A model generated the notes under the pieces. It was not told where the DNA came from and did not search any database. It worked only from the letters and a program-made list of their open reading frames with translations. From Corynebacterium simulans (GTDB lineage Bacteria > Actinomycetota > Actinomycetes > Mycobacteriales > Mycobacteriaceae): 64,000 nt of DNA. Of the stretch, positions 40,121-48,759 are shown in pieces. The number at the start of each line of letters is the position of its first letter. Position 1 is the stretch's first letter. The DNA is taken from contig NZ_CP014634.1 in NCBI RefSeq assembly GCF_001586215.1, positions 1,612,001-1,676,000 on the forward strand. Direction: 5' to 3'. A program made the position numbers and the translations under genes.

Positions 40121-41377
40121 GTGATTGATCTAAAGTTCCTCCGCGAAAACCCAGACGTTGTCCGTTCCTCCCAGGTAACCCGTGGTGAGGATCCAGCTCT
40201 TGTTGACGAGCTTCTGGCCGCCGACGAAGCCCGCCGTTCTGCCATCCTGGCAGCCGACGAGCTACGTTCCGAGCAGAAGGCCTTTGGCAAGAAGATTGGC
40301 CAGGCCTCCCCAGAAGAGCGCCCAGCCTTGCTGGAGGGTTCTAATGAGCTGAAGGAAAAGGTCAAGAAGGCCGAGGCGGAACTGGCTGCTGCTGAAGAAA
40401 AGGTAAACGAGCTGCAGTTCCAGCTCTCCAACGTCGTGGAGGGCGCGCCGGCTGGCGGCGAGGATGACTTCATCGTCCTCGAAGAGGTTGGCACGATCCC
40501 AGAGTTCGACTTCGAGCCGAAGGATCACTTGGAACTCGGCGAGTCCCTTGGGCTTATCGACGTAAAGCGTGGCGCCAAGGTGGGCGGCGCCCGCTTCTAC
40601 TACCTGACCGGTGACGGTGCCTTCCTACAGCTGGGCATGCTCATGCTCGCGGCACAGAAGGCGCGCGAGGCTGGCTTCCAGCTGATGATCCCGCCAGTTC
40701 TGGTTCGCCCAGACATCATGGCCGGCACCGGCTTCTTGGGCCAGCACTCCGATGAGATCTACTACCTGCCGGCAGATGATCTCTACCTCGTCGGTACCTC
40801 CGAGGTTGCGCTCGCGGGCTACCACAAGGATGAAATCCTGGATCTCAGCGACGGCCCAATCAAGTACACCGGTTGGTCCTCCTGCTTCCGCCGCGAGGCT
40901 GGCTCCCACGGCAAGGACACCCGCGGTATCCTGCGTGTTCACCAGTTCGACAAGCTGGAAATGTTCGTCTTCTGCAAGCCGGAAGAAGCAGAGCAGATGC
41001 ACCAGATGCTGCTGCAGATGGAAAAGGACATGCTCGCTGCGATGGAGCTGCCTTATCGCACCATCGACATCGCTGGTGGCGACCTTGGCTCGTCTGCGGC
41101 CCGCAAGTTCGACAACGAGGCATGGGTCCCAACCCAGGGCTGCTACCGCGAGCTGACCTCCACCTCGAACTGCACCACCTTCCAAGCGCGTCGTCTGCAG
41201 ACCCGCTACCGCGACGAAAACGGCAAGACCCAGTACGCCGCAACCCTCAACGGTACCCTGGCCACTACCCGTTGGCTCGTTGCCATCTTGGAAAACCACC
41301 AGCAGGCCGACGGCTCCGTGGTTGTCCCAGAAGCGCTGCGCCCATTCGTGGGCAAGGATGTTCTGCGTCCGCGCTAA
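40121..41377 (+). CDS. serS: seryl-tRNA synthetase
   Basis: 418 residues from a GTG. The N-terminal coiled-coil arm that binds tRNA-Ser spans about 30-105 ([39 protein letters not shown]). Class II motifs follow: [29 protein letters not shown] (motif 2), and [30 protein letters not shown] (motif 3). It charges tRNA-Ser with serine. Full length and essential. Confidence 0.98.
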   Translation: MIDLKFLRENPDVVRSSQVTRGEDPALVDELLAADEARRSAILAADELRSEQKAFGKKIGQASPEERPALLEGSNELKEKVKKAEAELAAAEEKVNELQFQLSNVVEGAPAGGEDDFIVLEEVGTIPEFDFEPKDHLELGESLGLIDVKRGAKVGGARFYYLTGDGAFLQLGMLMLAAQKAREAGFQLMIPPVLVRPDIMAGTGFLGQHSDEIYYLPADDLYLVGTSEVALAGYHKDEILDLSDGPIKYTGWSSCFRREAGSHGKDTRGILRVHQFDKLEMFVFCKPEEAEQMHQMLLQMEKDMLAAMELPYRTIDIAGGDLGSSAARKFDNEAWVPTQGCYRELTSTSNCTTFQARRLQTRYRDENGKTQYAATLNGTLATTRWLVAILENHQQADGSVVVPEALRPFVGKDVLRPR

Positions 41378-41404
41378 AGCAGATTAGTTAACAGTTATAT
41401 ATAC

Positions 41405-41434
41405 GTCCCCCGGGTTTTCCTGACCCGGGGGACT
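41405..41434 (+). terminator. terminator after serS
   Basis: GTCCCCCGGGT pairs with ACCCGGGGGAC around TTTCCTG. The following TTGTCGT is only weakly T-rich. Confidence 0.7.
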
Positions 41435-41517
41435 TGTCGTGCTTAACTAGTAGTTGTTTTGTCCGAGCTACCTTTAGCCTCCACAAAGTCCCGCATTTTT
41501 AACCAGGGGGAAGAACT

Positions 41518-43338
41518 ATGAACGCCGTTAAAGACTTCTTTTATCAACGCATTGTCACCCTGGCACGGGGCGTTACTATTGCGCAGGGGCTTAAGTTTCG
41601 CACCTGGGGCGAGGAGAATATCCCGGACAAGGGCGGTGCGGTGCTCGTGGTCAATCACACCGGTTACATGGACTTTGTCTTCGGCGGTTTTCTGCCGCAT
41701 AAGAAGAAGCGCCTGGTGCGCTTTCTGGCCAAGGCCGGAGTCTTCAAGACCCCAGTCGTGGGCCCACTGCTGAAGATGATGGGCCACATCCCGGTAGACC
41801 GGATCGATGGTGGAGCTTCCATCCGCCAAGGCATCGAGCTGGCCAAGGCCGGCGAGCTGGTCGGCGTGTTCGCCGAGGGTACGATTTCCCGCAGCTTCGA
41901 AATCCGCAGCATGCGTGGCGGCGCAGCCCGCATCGCTTATGAAGCCGGCGTGCCGATTATCCCGACGGTCACCTTCGGCTCCCAACGGTTGTGGACCAAG
42001 GGACAGAAGAAGAACCTGGGCCGCAGCAATACCCCGCTGCTTATCCGTGCCCTCGAGCCTTTTAAACCGACTGGCGACGTCGAGGCAGACACCGCCGAAA
42101 TTCGTCGCCGCATGCAGGAAGGTCTCGAGGTGCTTTGGAAAGACTACGAGGCGGAGTTTGGTCCAATGCCGAAGGGCGCTTTTTGGGTTCCAGCCCGCAT
42201 GGGCGGCGGAGCGCCGAGCCTGGAGGAAGCAGAGCGCGAGGATAAGGCGGTCGAGTCGGAGCGCTACCGCGTGCGCCGCCTGCGCGATGACCTGATGGGG
42301 CTCAAGACTCGCATCTCCGAAGCCACCTCTGAGCTGGTCAAGGACCGTCTGGCCATTACCGCAAAGCCGGCCAGTGGCGAGGTGGAGGAGCTCAAGCGCA
42401 CCACCCCGGAGACACTCGAGTGGATCAAGGAAAACCTCAACATCGTCATCGAGGAGGCCACTCGTGGCTTGGGTGAGGGCCGCGACAAAGTCACCGAAAT
42501 CATGGGACAGCTCAAGGTTGATGTGGCTGAGGCGCAGGCCAACCTCGCCACCAGTAGCAAGGAAGTCTTCGCGGGCTCCAAAGTGGAGCAGGGCTTGTTG
42601 AGCGCTGCGACCCAGTCGCGCCTTATCGTCTCCCGCCTGCCACACCGCATGAAGGCGCACTTCACGCAGATCCCGCGCATCGTTGTGGCAGATGAATCCA
42701 CCTTGAATTATGAGGATGGTTCCGTGACCAAGCGCCTGCATGATGCATTCGCCGGCGTTTATCCGGAGTCGCAGATGCTGGTGCTGATGTCCCCGCAGGC
42801 GTCGGCTTACCCAGACTCCACCTTTGCCAATATCCAGCAGGAACTGTGGAGGATTGAGCATCAGGGCGGCGTCGTCAAGCATGGCTCCGAGGTTATTGCT
42901 ATGCACCCGCTTTCCGACGCCACCGTCGCCGCCGTCGAAGCACACAGCGACATTGTCGTCGAATGGGCCTACGAAGGTGGGGAAGTGGTCTCTGGTCATA
43001 TCAAGCGCGAGCTGCGTGAGGTGAAGGACGTCCTGGGTGAAGTATCCGGTGCCCGTTTCGTGGACACCCCAACGGGGCTAATCGTGGTTGCAGATGAGGC
43101 ATGTCGGTGGGCTGCTACTGAGCAGATTCTTGAGCTAGTGGGGGCGGCCCCACGTGAGGTGATCGTCTTTGCTGGTGAGGTAGGAGACGAGGTTTTCTTG
43201 GACCACACGCAGGTGGTCGCGCTGGAGACTGCACCCATTGAGCTGGTCAAAGAAGCAGGTTCCGTGACCTACTCGGCAGAGCGCGCTGGCGTCTCCGAGG
43301 TGCTGGAGGCGATGGCGAAGTTGAATAAGAAGAAGTAG
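41518..43338 (+). CDS. PlsC-type acyltransferase with degenerate HAD domain
   Basis: 606 residues from ATG 41518. Residues 1-215 are a PlsC acyltransferase: NHTGYMD (an HX4D motif), FAEGTISRS and VPIIPTVTFG. Residues 230-345 form helices and a coiled coil. Residues 365-606 track the Cof-type HAD fold of the neighbour at 47888, but the catalytic acids are gone: VVADESTLNYEDGSVTKRL replaces the DxD start, and VFAGEVGDEVFLDH replaces FGDxxND. It probably acylates lysophosphatidate or a related lipid while the HAD part is a regulatory or binding module. Confidence 0.82.
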   Translation: MNAVKDFFYQRIVTLARGVTIAQGLKFRTWGEENIPDKGGAVLVVNHTGYMDFVFGGFLPHKKKRLVRFLAKAGVFKTPVVGPLLKMMGHIPVDRIDGGASIRQGIELAKAGELVGVFAEGTISRSFEIRSMRGGAARIAYEAGVPIIPTVTFGSQRLWTKGQKKNLGRSNTPLLIRALEPFKPTGDVEADTAEIRRRMQEGLEVLWKDYEAEFGPMPKGAFWVPARMGGGAPSLEEAEREDKAVESERYRVRRLRDDLMGLKTRISEATSELVKDRLAITAKPASGEVEELKRTTPETLEWIKENLNIVIEEATRGLGEGRDKVTEIMGQLKVDVAEAQANLATSSKEVFAGSKVEQGLLSAATQSRLIVSRLPHRMKAHFTQIPRIVVADESTLNYEDGSVTKRLHDAFAGVYPESQMLVLMSPQASAYPDSTFANIQQELWRIEHQGGVVKHGSEVIAMHPLSDATVAAVEAHSDIVVEWAYEGGEVVSGHIKRELREVKDVLGEVSGARFVDTPTGLIVVADEACRWAATEQILELVGAAPREVIVFAGEVGDEVFLDHTQVVALETAPIELVKEAGSVTYSAERAGVSEVLEAMAKLNKKK

Positions 43339-43362
43339 ACCTTAAAAAGGTTAGGGAAACCG

Positions 43363-43399
43363 CAAGGAGCGTCTGGATATGACCGGGCGCTCCTTTTTA
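43363..43399 (+). terminator. terminator after the acyltransferase gene
   Basis: AAGGAGCG pairs with CGCTCCTT around about 16 nt, followed by TTTTATTTG. Confidence 0.7.
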
Positions 43400-43404
43400 T
43401 TTGT

Positions 43405-43433
43405 CTGTCTACACCCCCCTATAGGGGTATAAT
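43405..43433 (+). promoter_or_regulatory. promoter with CsoR-like palindrome in the spacer
   Basis: A perfect -10, TATAAT, at 43428-43433 follows a 17-nt spacer from CTGTCT at 43405-43410. The spacer contains CCCCTATAGGGG at 43416-43427, a perfect 12-bp palindrome inside ACCCCCCTATAGGGGTAT. G-tract palindromes of this shape are bound by copper-sensing CsoR repressors. The direction is toward glpD, about 260 nt away. No copper gene is near, so regulator identity is inference. Confidence 0.6.
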
Positions 43434-43692
43434 AAGTTTCTTTCCTTTATAAAAACTCATGGAAAATGCTGGTTACGGTGGCGAAACTTACGAGTGAGTA
43501 GTGCAACAGCGCGCTTTCTGTCGTGACCCCTAACATAAGATTTAGGAGAAAAGATCTTCAAGGCCCGAGGCGGGGAATGGACCACTTTGGGCGACCATGA
43601 GGCTCCACCTGTCACCGTAGCGCGCGCCGTGCGAGAGCACGGCGACTGTATTGCGATGGCATAAGGGGCAAGTTAAGGAGATGAGTTTAGTA
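43434..43692 (+). other. structured leader upstream of glpD
   Basis: About 260 nt of probably transcribed leader. It holds two seven-codon ORFs joined by ATGA overlap: 43577-43600 (MDHFGRP, after GAGGCGGGG) and 43597-43620 (MRLHLSP). An 8-bp perfect stem with a GNRA loop follows (CGCCGTGC-GAGA-GCACGGCG, 43625-43644). No T-run follows the stem, so it is not a terminator. No known riboswitch consensus is recognisable. Confidence 0.45.
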
Positions 43693-45405
43693 ATGACAAA
43701 GCTAAGCAATCAGAGTTTCAACCCGGAATACTTTGAAAAGGCATGGGAGAACTACTCCGATGAGGAATATGACGTCGTCATCATCGGCGGTGGCTCCGTT
43801 GGCGCAGGCGCAGCAGTCGACGCCGCTACCCGTGGCCTGAAGACCGCAGTTGTCGAGTCTCGCGACTTCGCAGCAGGTACCTCTTCCCGCTCCTCCAAGA
43901 TGTTCCACGGTGGCCTGCGCTACCTGGCGATGTTCGACTTCCGCCTGGTCGCCGAGTCTCTCCATGAGCGCGAGCTCAACATGTCCACCCTGGCTCCGCA
44001 CCTGGTCAAGCCGCTGAAATTCATCTTCCCGCTGACCCACCCAGTCTGGGAGCGCGTGATGATGTTCGGCGGCTTTACTTTGTATGACCTCATGGGCGGC
44101 GCAAAGAGCGTTCCGATGCAAAAGCACCTGACCCGCAAGGGCGTGCTGAATGTTGCCCCGGGCCTGAAGGATCACGCAGTGGTTGGTGGCGTGCGCTACT
44201 ACGACACGCTTGTCGACGACGCTCGCCACACCATGACCGTCCTGCGTACCGCCGCCGAGTTCGGCGCCAGCGTCCGTACCGGCACCGAGGTCGTGGGCTT
44301 TGAAAAGGACCGCGGCGGCCGCATCATTGGCGCGCATGTCCGTGACGTTGCAACCGGCCGCGAGGCCACCATTAAGGGCCGCGTCTTCATCAACGCCACC
44401 GGCGTGTGGAATGACAAGATTCAGGAGATGGCCGGCGTGGAGGGCAAGTTCACCGTCCACGCTTCCAAGGGCGTGCACATCGTCGTGCCGAAGGACGCCC
44501 TCGACGCCGATGCTGCACTGTGCTTCGTCACCGAGAAGTCCGTCCTCTTCGTTATTCCATGGGGCGAATACTGGATCATCGGTACCACCGACACGGACTG
44601 GGAAAAGGGTCTGTCTCTGCCGGATCCGGCACCAACCAAGGCTGACATCGACTACATCCTGGATCAGGTTAACCAGCGCGTTTCCCGCACCATTACCCGC
44701 TCCGACATCGTCGGCGTTTACTCCGGCTTGCGCCCGCTTTTGACCGGTAAGTCCGACACCACCACCAAGCTGTCCCGCAACCACGCCGTGGCCAAGGTTG
44801 CTCCGGGCCTCGTCTCCGTTGCCGGTGGCAAGTACACCACCTACCGCGTCATTGGTAAGGATGCCGTTGACCTGGCAGTAAAGGAGCTGACTTTCGACGC
44901 CCCAGAGTCCGTCACCGAACGCACCCCAATCCTGGGTGCCGAGGGCTACCACGCTCTGGCTAACCAGGTACCGACCTTGGCTAAGCGCTACGGAGTGCAC
45001 CAGGACGTCATCGAGCACCTGCTTGGCCGCTACGGCTCCCTGCTGGGCGAGGTCCTCGCTCCGGCAGAAGAAGACGCTGAGCTGCTGAAGCCGGTTCCAG
45101 GCGCAGAGCAGTACCTGTGGGCTGAGGTGCGCTACGCCGTCACCCACGAGGGTGCACTGCACCTGGATGACATCCTTTCGCGCCGCCTGCGCATCGCCAT
45201 TGAGTACGCACACCGCGGCGTCGATTGCGCCGATGCGGTGGCCAACTTCGTCGCTCCGCTGTTGGGCTGGGACGATGCTGTCAAGCAGGCAGAAATCGCC
45301 GCATTCAAGCAGCACACCGAAGCCGAGCTGCAGGCAGAAGCAGCACTGACCGACCAAGAAGCAAACGACATCCTCGTGCGCGCGGCAGGCAAGCCGCAGG
45401 TATAA
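43693..45405 (+). CDS. glpD: glycerol-3-phosphate dehydrogenase (FAD, aerobic)
   Basis: 570 residues from ATG 43693; ATG 43681 abuts the AAGGAG ribosome site with no spacing and ATG 43651 lies before it. The FAD-binding Rossmann motif is VVIIGGGSVGAGAAVDAATR. GlpD-type landmarks follow: SSKMFHGGLRYLAMFDFRLV, INATGVWND and VAGGKYTTYR. It oxidises glycerol 3-phosphate to dihydroxyacetone phosphate at the membrane, passing electrons to quinone. It heads the glpD-glpF-glpK operon. Confidence 0.95.
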   Translation: MTKLSNQSFNPEYFEKAWENYSDEEYDVVIIGGGSVGAGAAVDAATRGLKTAVVESRDFAAGTSSRSSKMFHGGLRYLAMFDFRLVAESLHERELNMSTLAPHLVKPLKFIFPLTHPVWERVMMFGGFTLYDLMGGAKSVPMQKHLTRKGVLNVAPGLKDHAVVGGVRYYDTLVDDARHTMTVLRTAAEFGASVRTGTEVVGFEKDRGGRIIGAHVRDVATGREATIKGRVFINATGVWNDKIQEMAGVEGKFTVHASKGVHIVVPKDALDADAALCFVTEKSVLFVIPWGEYWIIGTTDTDWEKGLSLPDPAPTKADIDYILDQVNQRVSRTITRSDIVGVYSGLRPLLTGKSDTTTKLSRNHAVAKVAPGLVSVAGGKYTTYRVIGKDAVDLAVKELTFDAPESVTERTPILGAEGYHALANQVPTLAKRYGVHQDVIEHLLGRYGSLLGEVLAPAEEDAELLKPVPGAEQYLWAEVRYAVTHEGALHLDDILSRRLRIAIEYAHRGVDCADAVANFVAPLLGWDDAVKQAEIAAFKQHTEAELQAEAALTDQEANDILVRAAGKPQV

Positions 45406-45432
45406 GGACCATTCAAGAGAAAGACTAAAAGC

Positions 45433-46173
45433 ATGACCGCAATGGATGCTTTCCTCTGGGAGTTCATCGGAACTGCCCTGCTCCTCCTGCTGGGTAACGG
45501 CGTGTGCGCCTTGGTTACCCTGCGCACCTCCGGTGCCAAAGGATCTGACTGGATTGTCATTGCCCTGGGCTGGGGCATGGCAGTTTTCGTGGGCGCCAGC
45601 GTGGCGGACCCTTCCGGCGGCCACCTCAACCCGGCCGTGACCTTGATGGTTGCCATCAACGGCGGCCTTGAGTGGAACCTCGTTCCTGCTTACATCGCAG
45701 GCCAGCTATTGGGCGCAATGCTCGGCGCATTGCTTGCTTGGGCGGCCTTCAAGCAGCTTTTCGACGCCAATAACCTCGACGAAGCTGGCAATGAAACCGG
45801 TGCGAACGCCTCCACCGGTGGCATCTTCTTCACTGGCCCTGCTCACCCGAATAGCTTCTGGAATGCGGTCACTGAGTTCATCGGTACCTGCGTACTGTTG
45901 ATGTTCATTGCCTTTGGTCCTTCCGGCGGTGAGATTGGTGCACTGAAGTATTTCGCAGTCGCATTCGTCGTCGTTTCGGTCGGCCTTTCCCTGGGTACCC
46001 CAACCGGCTACGCCATCAACCCGGTTCGTGACCTGGGTCCGCGCTTGATGTACGCATTCGTCCTTCCCATCAAGGACAAGGGAAGCGCCAACTGGGGCTA
46101 TGCCTGGGTACCAATCGTCGCCCCGATGCTTGCTGCAGTAGCCATCGGTTTCCTTTCCATGGCTTTGGCTTAA
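45433..46173 (+). CDS. glpF: aquaglyceroporin (glycerol facilitator)
   Basis: 246 residues from ATG 45433 (or 45442), 27 nt after glpD. Six helices and two half-helices. The first constriction motif is HLNPAVT. The second is YAINPVRDLGPR: the alanine of NPA is valine, while the following arginine and the glycerol-type aspartate (RD) are kept. The arginine and aspartate support glycerol rather than water selectivity. It lets glycerol diffuse in, where GlpK traps it. Confidence 0.92.
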   Translation: MTAMDAFLWEFIGTALLLLLGNGVCALVTLRTSGAKGSDWIVIALGWGMAVFVGASVADPSGGHLNPAVTLMVAINGGLEWNLVPAYIAGQLLGAMLGALLAWAAFKQLFDANNLDEAGNETGANASTGGIFFTGPAHPNSFWNAVTEFIGTCVLLMFIAFGPSGGEIGALKYFAVAFVVVSVGLSLGTPTGYAINPVRDLGPRLMYAFVLPIKDKGSANWGYAWVPIVAPMLAAVAIGFLSMALA

Positions 46174-46218
46174 ATACGCATCTCACCGCATCTTTGAAAC
46201 TACGCAAGGAGTAAATCC

Positions 46219-47766
46219 ATGAGCGAAAACAAGTTCGTAGCAGCAATCGACCAGGGCACTACGTCCACCCGCTGCATCATCTTCAACCACGACGGCGAGC
46301 AGGTCTCCGTCGGCCAGTTCGAGCACGAGCAGATCTTCCCGGAAAAAGGTTGGGTTGAACACGACCCGAAGGAAATCTGGGACAACACCCGCCGCGCCGT
46401 CGGCGAGGCTTTGGCCAACGGCGACGTCGCCGTCGAGTCAATCGTTGCGCTGGGCATTACCAACCAGCGCGAGACCACCGTCGTGTGGGATAAAAACACT
46501 GGTGAACCGGTCTACAACGCAATTGTTTGGCAGGACACCCGTACCACCCAGATCTGCAAGGAGCTGGCGAGGGAGGAGGGCCCGGACAAGTGGCGTCGCC
46601 GCACCGGCTTGGTCATCAACTCCTACCCGGCAGGCCCAAAGGTCAAGTGGATCCTCGATAACGTCGAGGGTGCTCGCGAGCGTGCCGAGGCTGGTGACCT
46701 GCTCTTCGGCACCATCGATACCTGGCTGCTGTGGAACCTGACCGGTGGCGCCGAGGGCGACGGCGACCAGCCGCCAGTTCACGCAACCGACGTCACCAAC
46801 GCATCCCGTACCTTGCTCATGGACATCGAAAAGCTCGAGTGGGATGAGGAACTGTGCAAGGAGATGGGCATTCCTACCTCCATGCTGCCGGAGATTCGTC
46901 CTTCCCTCAGCGACTTCCGCACTGTGCGTGCCCGCGGCTCCCTGGCTGGTGTGCCGATTCGCGCCATCCTCGGCGACCAGCAGGCAGCAATGTTCGGCCA
47001 GGGCTGCTTCCGCCCGGGTTCTGCAAAGAACACCTACGGCACCGGCCTATTCTTGCTGTTGAACACCGGTACCACCCCGAAGTTCTCCGAGAACGGTCTG
47101 CTGACCACGGTGTGCTTCCAGCGCGAGGGTGAACGCCCTGTCTACGCGCTCGAGGGCTCGGTCTCCATGGGTGGCTCCCTGGTGCAGTGGCTGCGCGACA
47201 ACCTGCAGATGATTCCGAACGCGGCCTCCATCGAGAACATGGCCCGCTCCGTCAAGGACAACGGCGGTGTTTACTTCGTGCCGGCCTTCTCCGGTCTCTT
47301 CGCACCGTACTGGCGCCCGGATGCCCGCGGCGTCATCGTTGGCCTTACCCGCTTTGCTAACCGTAATCACATCGCCCGTGCGGTTCTGGAGGCAACTGCC
47401 TACCAGACTCGCGACGTCGCCGATGCCATGGTTGCCGATTCCGGTGTGGAGATCACCGAGCTGCGCGTCGACGGCGGCATGACGCACAACGAGCTGCTCA
47501 TGCAGTTCCAGGCGGACATCCTGAACGTCGAGGTGCACCGCCCGAAGAACGTGGAGACCACCGCAACCGGTGCTGCTTTCGCCGCTGGCCTGCAGGTTGG
47601 CTACTTCGAGGATCTAAAGAGCCTGGACACCGGCAGCGGTGAGTTCAAGGTCTGGAGCCCGAAGATGGATGAGGAGGAGCGTTCCAACCTCTACAGCGAG
47701 TGGAAGCGCGCCATCAAGCGTTCCCTGGCTTGGGAAGACTCTGAAGACGATGACGTCATTCAGTAG
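46219..47766 (+). CDS. glpK: glycerol kinase
   Basis: 515 residues. The FGGY-kinase phosphate loops are [15 protein letters not shown] (N-terminal) and [11 protein letters not shown], with [21 protein letters not shown] [15 protein letters not shown] and [15 protein letters not shown]. The substrate loop includes the arginine/glutamate of [12 protein letters not shown]. It phosphorylates glycerol to glycerol 3-phosphate with ATP, the first committed step of the operon. Full length for the family. Two hairpins and a terminator follow. Confidence 0.97.
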   Translation: MSENKFVAAIDQGTTSTRCIIFNHDGEQVSVGQFEHEQIFPEKGWVEHDPKEIWDNTRRAVGEALANGDVAVESIVALGITNQRETTVVWDKNTGEPVYNAIVWQDTRTTQICKELAREEGPDKWRRRTGLVINSYPAGPKVKWILDNVEGARERAEAGDLLFGTIDTWLLWNLTGGAEGDGDQPPVHATDVTNASRTLLMDIEKLEWDEELCKEMGIPTSMLPEIRPSLSDFRTVRARGSLAGVPIRAILGDQQAAMFGQGCFRPGSAKNTYGTGLFLLLNTGTTPKFSENGLLTTVCFQREGERPVYALEGSVSMGGSLVQWLRDNLQMIPNAASIENMARSVKDNGGVYFVPAFSGLFAPYWRPDARGVIVGLTRFANRNHIARAVLEATAYQTRDVADAMVADSGVEITELRVDGGMTHNELLMQFQADILNVEVHRPKNVETTATGAAFAAGLQVGYFEDLKSLDTGSGEFKVWSPKMDEEERSNLYSEWKRAIKRSLAWEDSEDDDVIQ

Positions 47767-47806
47767 GCAACCCTCCCGCTAGCTCCCGATTAGCTAGCGC
47801 GCTCTA

Positions 47807-47840
47807 GGTCCCGCATCTTTTTGGTGCGGGACCTTATTTC
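47807..47840 (+). terminator. terminator of the glp operon
   Basis: GGTCCCGCA pairs with TGCGGGACC around CTTTTTGG-type loop bases and is followed by TTATTTCTT. A second hairpin just upstream (CGCTAGCT/AGCTAGCG, 47777-47799) reinforces it. Confidence 0.8.
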
Positions 47841-47887
47841 TTGCAGGAGGTGCTAATTGCCTGCGGGCGCGAAGTAGACTGTGGGGC

Positions 47888-48724
47888 ATGGTTGATTCCT
47901 TATGGGCGCCGCGCCTTATTGCCAGTGACATCGACGGAACTTTGTTGGATAAGAACCATCGCGTCACCAAGCGAAACCGTGAAGTAATAGCCCGAGCCGT
48001 GGCTTCGGGTGCGTACTTTGCGCTTTCCACCGGGCGCCCGTTCCGCTGGATTGCGCCCGTGCTGGAGCAGCTGCCCGTCCGCCCGGTATGCGTGACGTCG
48101 AATGGCGCCGTCATCTACGATTCCGCGGAAGATAAGCTCCTCAATGTGCACGCGCTCTCGCCCGCGGCCATCACAGACGTCATCGCCGTGGCGCAGGAGG
48201 TACTGGAGCCGCTTGGGGGAGCAGGCTTCGGCGCGGAACGCGGCGGGACCTCGCTTGCCGACCCCGTCGAAGAGCTTTTTGTGGTGGAGCCCCACTATTC
48301 CGAGAACGCGCTTTTCGACGGCTTCGGGGTCGTTTCCATCGATGAATTAGCGGCTGAGCCCGCGGTGAAATTGCTTATCCGCAACACGCAATTTAGCGCC
48401 CCTGAACTCTACGATCTGATTGCTCCGCGGGTGGACCCAACGGTTGCCCATGTTACCTATTCGATGACGGAGGGCATCCTCGAAGTCGCTGCCCCCAACG
48501 TGACCAAGCGCAAGGGTGTGTCCTGGCTGGCGGAGAACTTTGGCATCGAACGCAGCGACATAATCGCTTTTGGGGACATGCCCAATGACATCGAAATGCT
48601 GTCGTGGGTGGGGCGCGGCGTCGCCATGGGCAATGCGCATCCTGCCGTGAAGGAGGCTGCTGACGAAGTCACCATGGCCAACCATCAATCGGGCGTAGCA
48701 AAGGTGCTAGAACAATGGTTCTAG
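47888..48724 (+). CDS. HAD-family phosphatase, Cof subtype (IIB)
   Basis: 278 residues. All four HAD motifs are present: DIDGTLLDK (nucleophile and acid), ALSTGRP, KRKGVSWLAEN (Lys) and FGDMPNDIEML (metal acids). The C2 cap matches the Cof/YbiV group, which dephosphorylates sugar phosphates or similar small molecules. It lies at a fixed place next to the acyltransferase in C. glutamicum as I recall, so here the glpDFK cluster separates them. It is the intact counterpart of the degenerate HAD domain in that acyltransferase. Confidence 0.92.
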   Translation: MVDSLWAPRLIASDIDGTLLDKNHRVTKRNREVIARAVASGAYFALSTGRPFRWIAPVLEQLPVRPVCVTSNGAVIYDSAEDKLLNVHALSPAAITDVIAVAQEVLEPLGGAGFGAERGGTSLADPVEELFVVEPHYSENALFDGFGVVSIDELAAEPAVKLLIRNTQFSAPELYDLIAPRVDPTVAHVTYSMTEGILEVAAPNVTKRKGVSWLAENFGIERSDIIAFGDMPNDIEMLSWVGRGVAMGNAHPAVKEAADEVTMANHQSGVAKVLEQWF

Positions 48725-48730
48725 CACCTT
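48701..48730. terminator. 13-bp perfect hairpin, convergent terminator
   Basis: AAGGTGCTAGAAC and GTTCTAGCACCTT pair perfectly around AATG. The HAD stop codon lies inside the right arm. A weaker stem (GCAGGGG/CCCCTGC, 48735-48755) follows. The pair separates two convergent genes. Confidence 0.7.
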
Positions 48731-48759
48731 AATCCTGCAGGGGTGTCAGCCCCTGCCAA

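Noticed and set aside
43377..43433. 17-codon ORF MTGRSFLFVCLHPPIGV overlapping the terminator and palindrome
   Set aside because: It lies inside a terminator hairpin and an operator, with no ribosome site.
43702..45624. long minus-strand open frame across glpD
   Set aside because: Antisense shadow; glpD has all family motifs.
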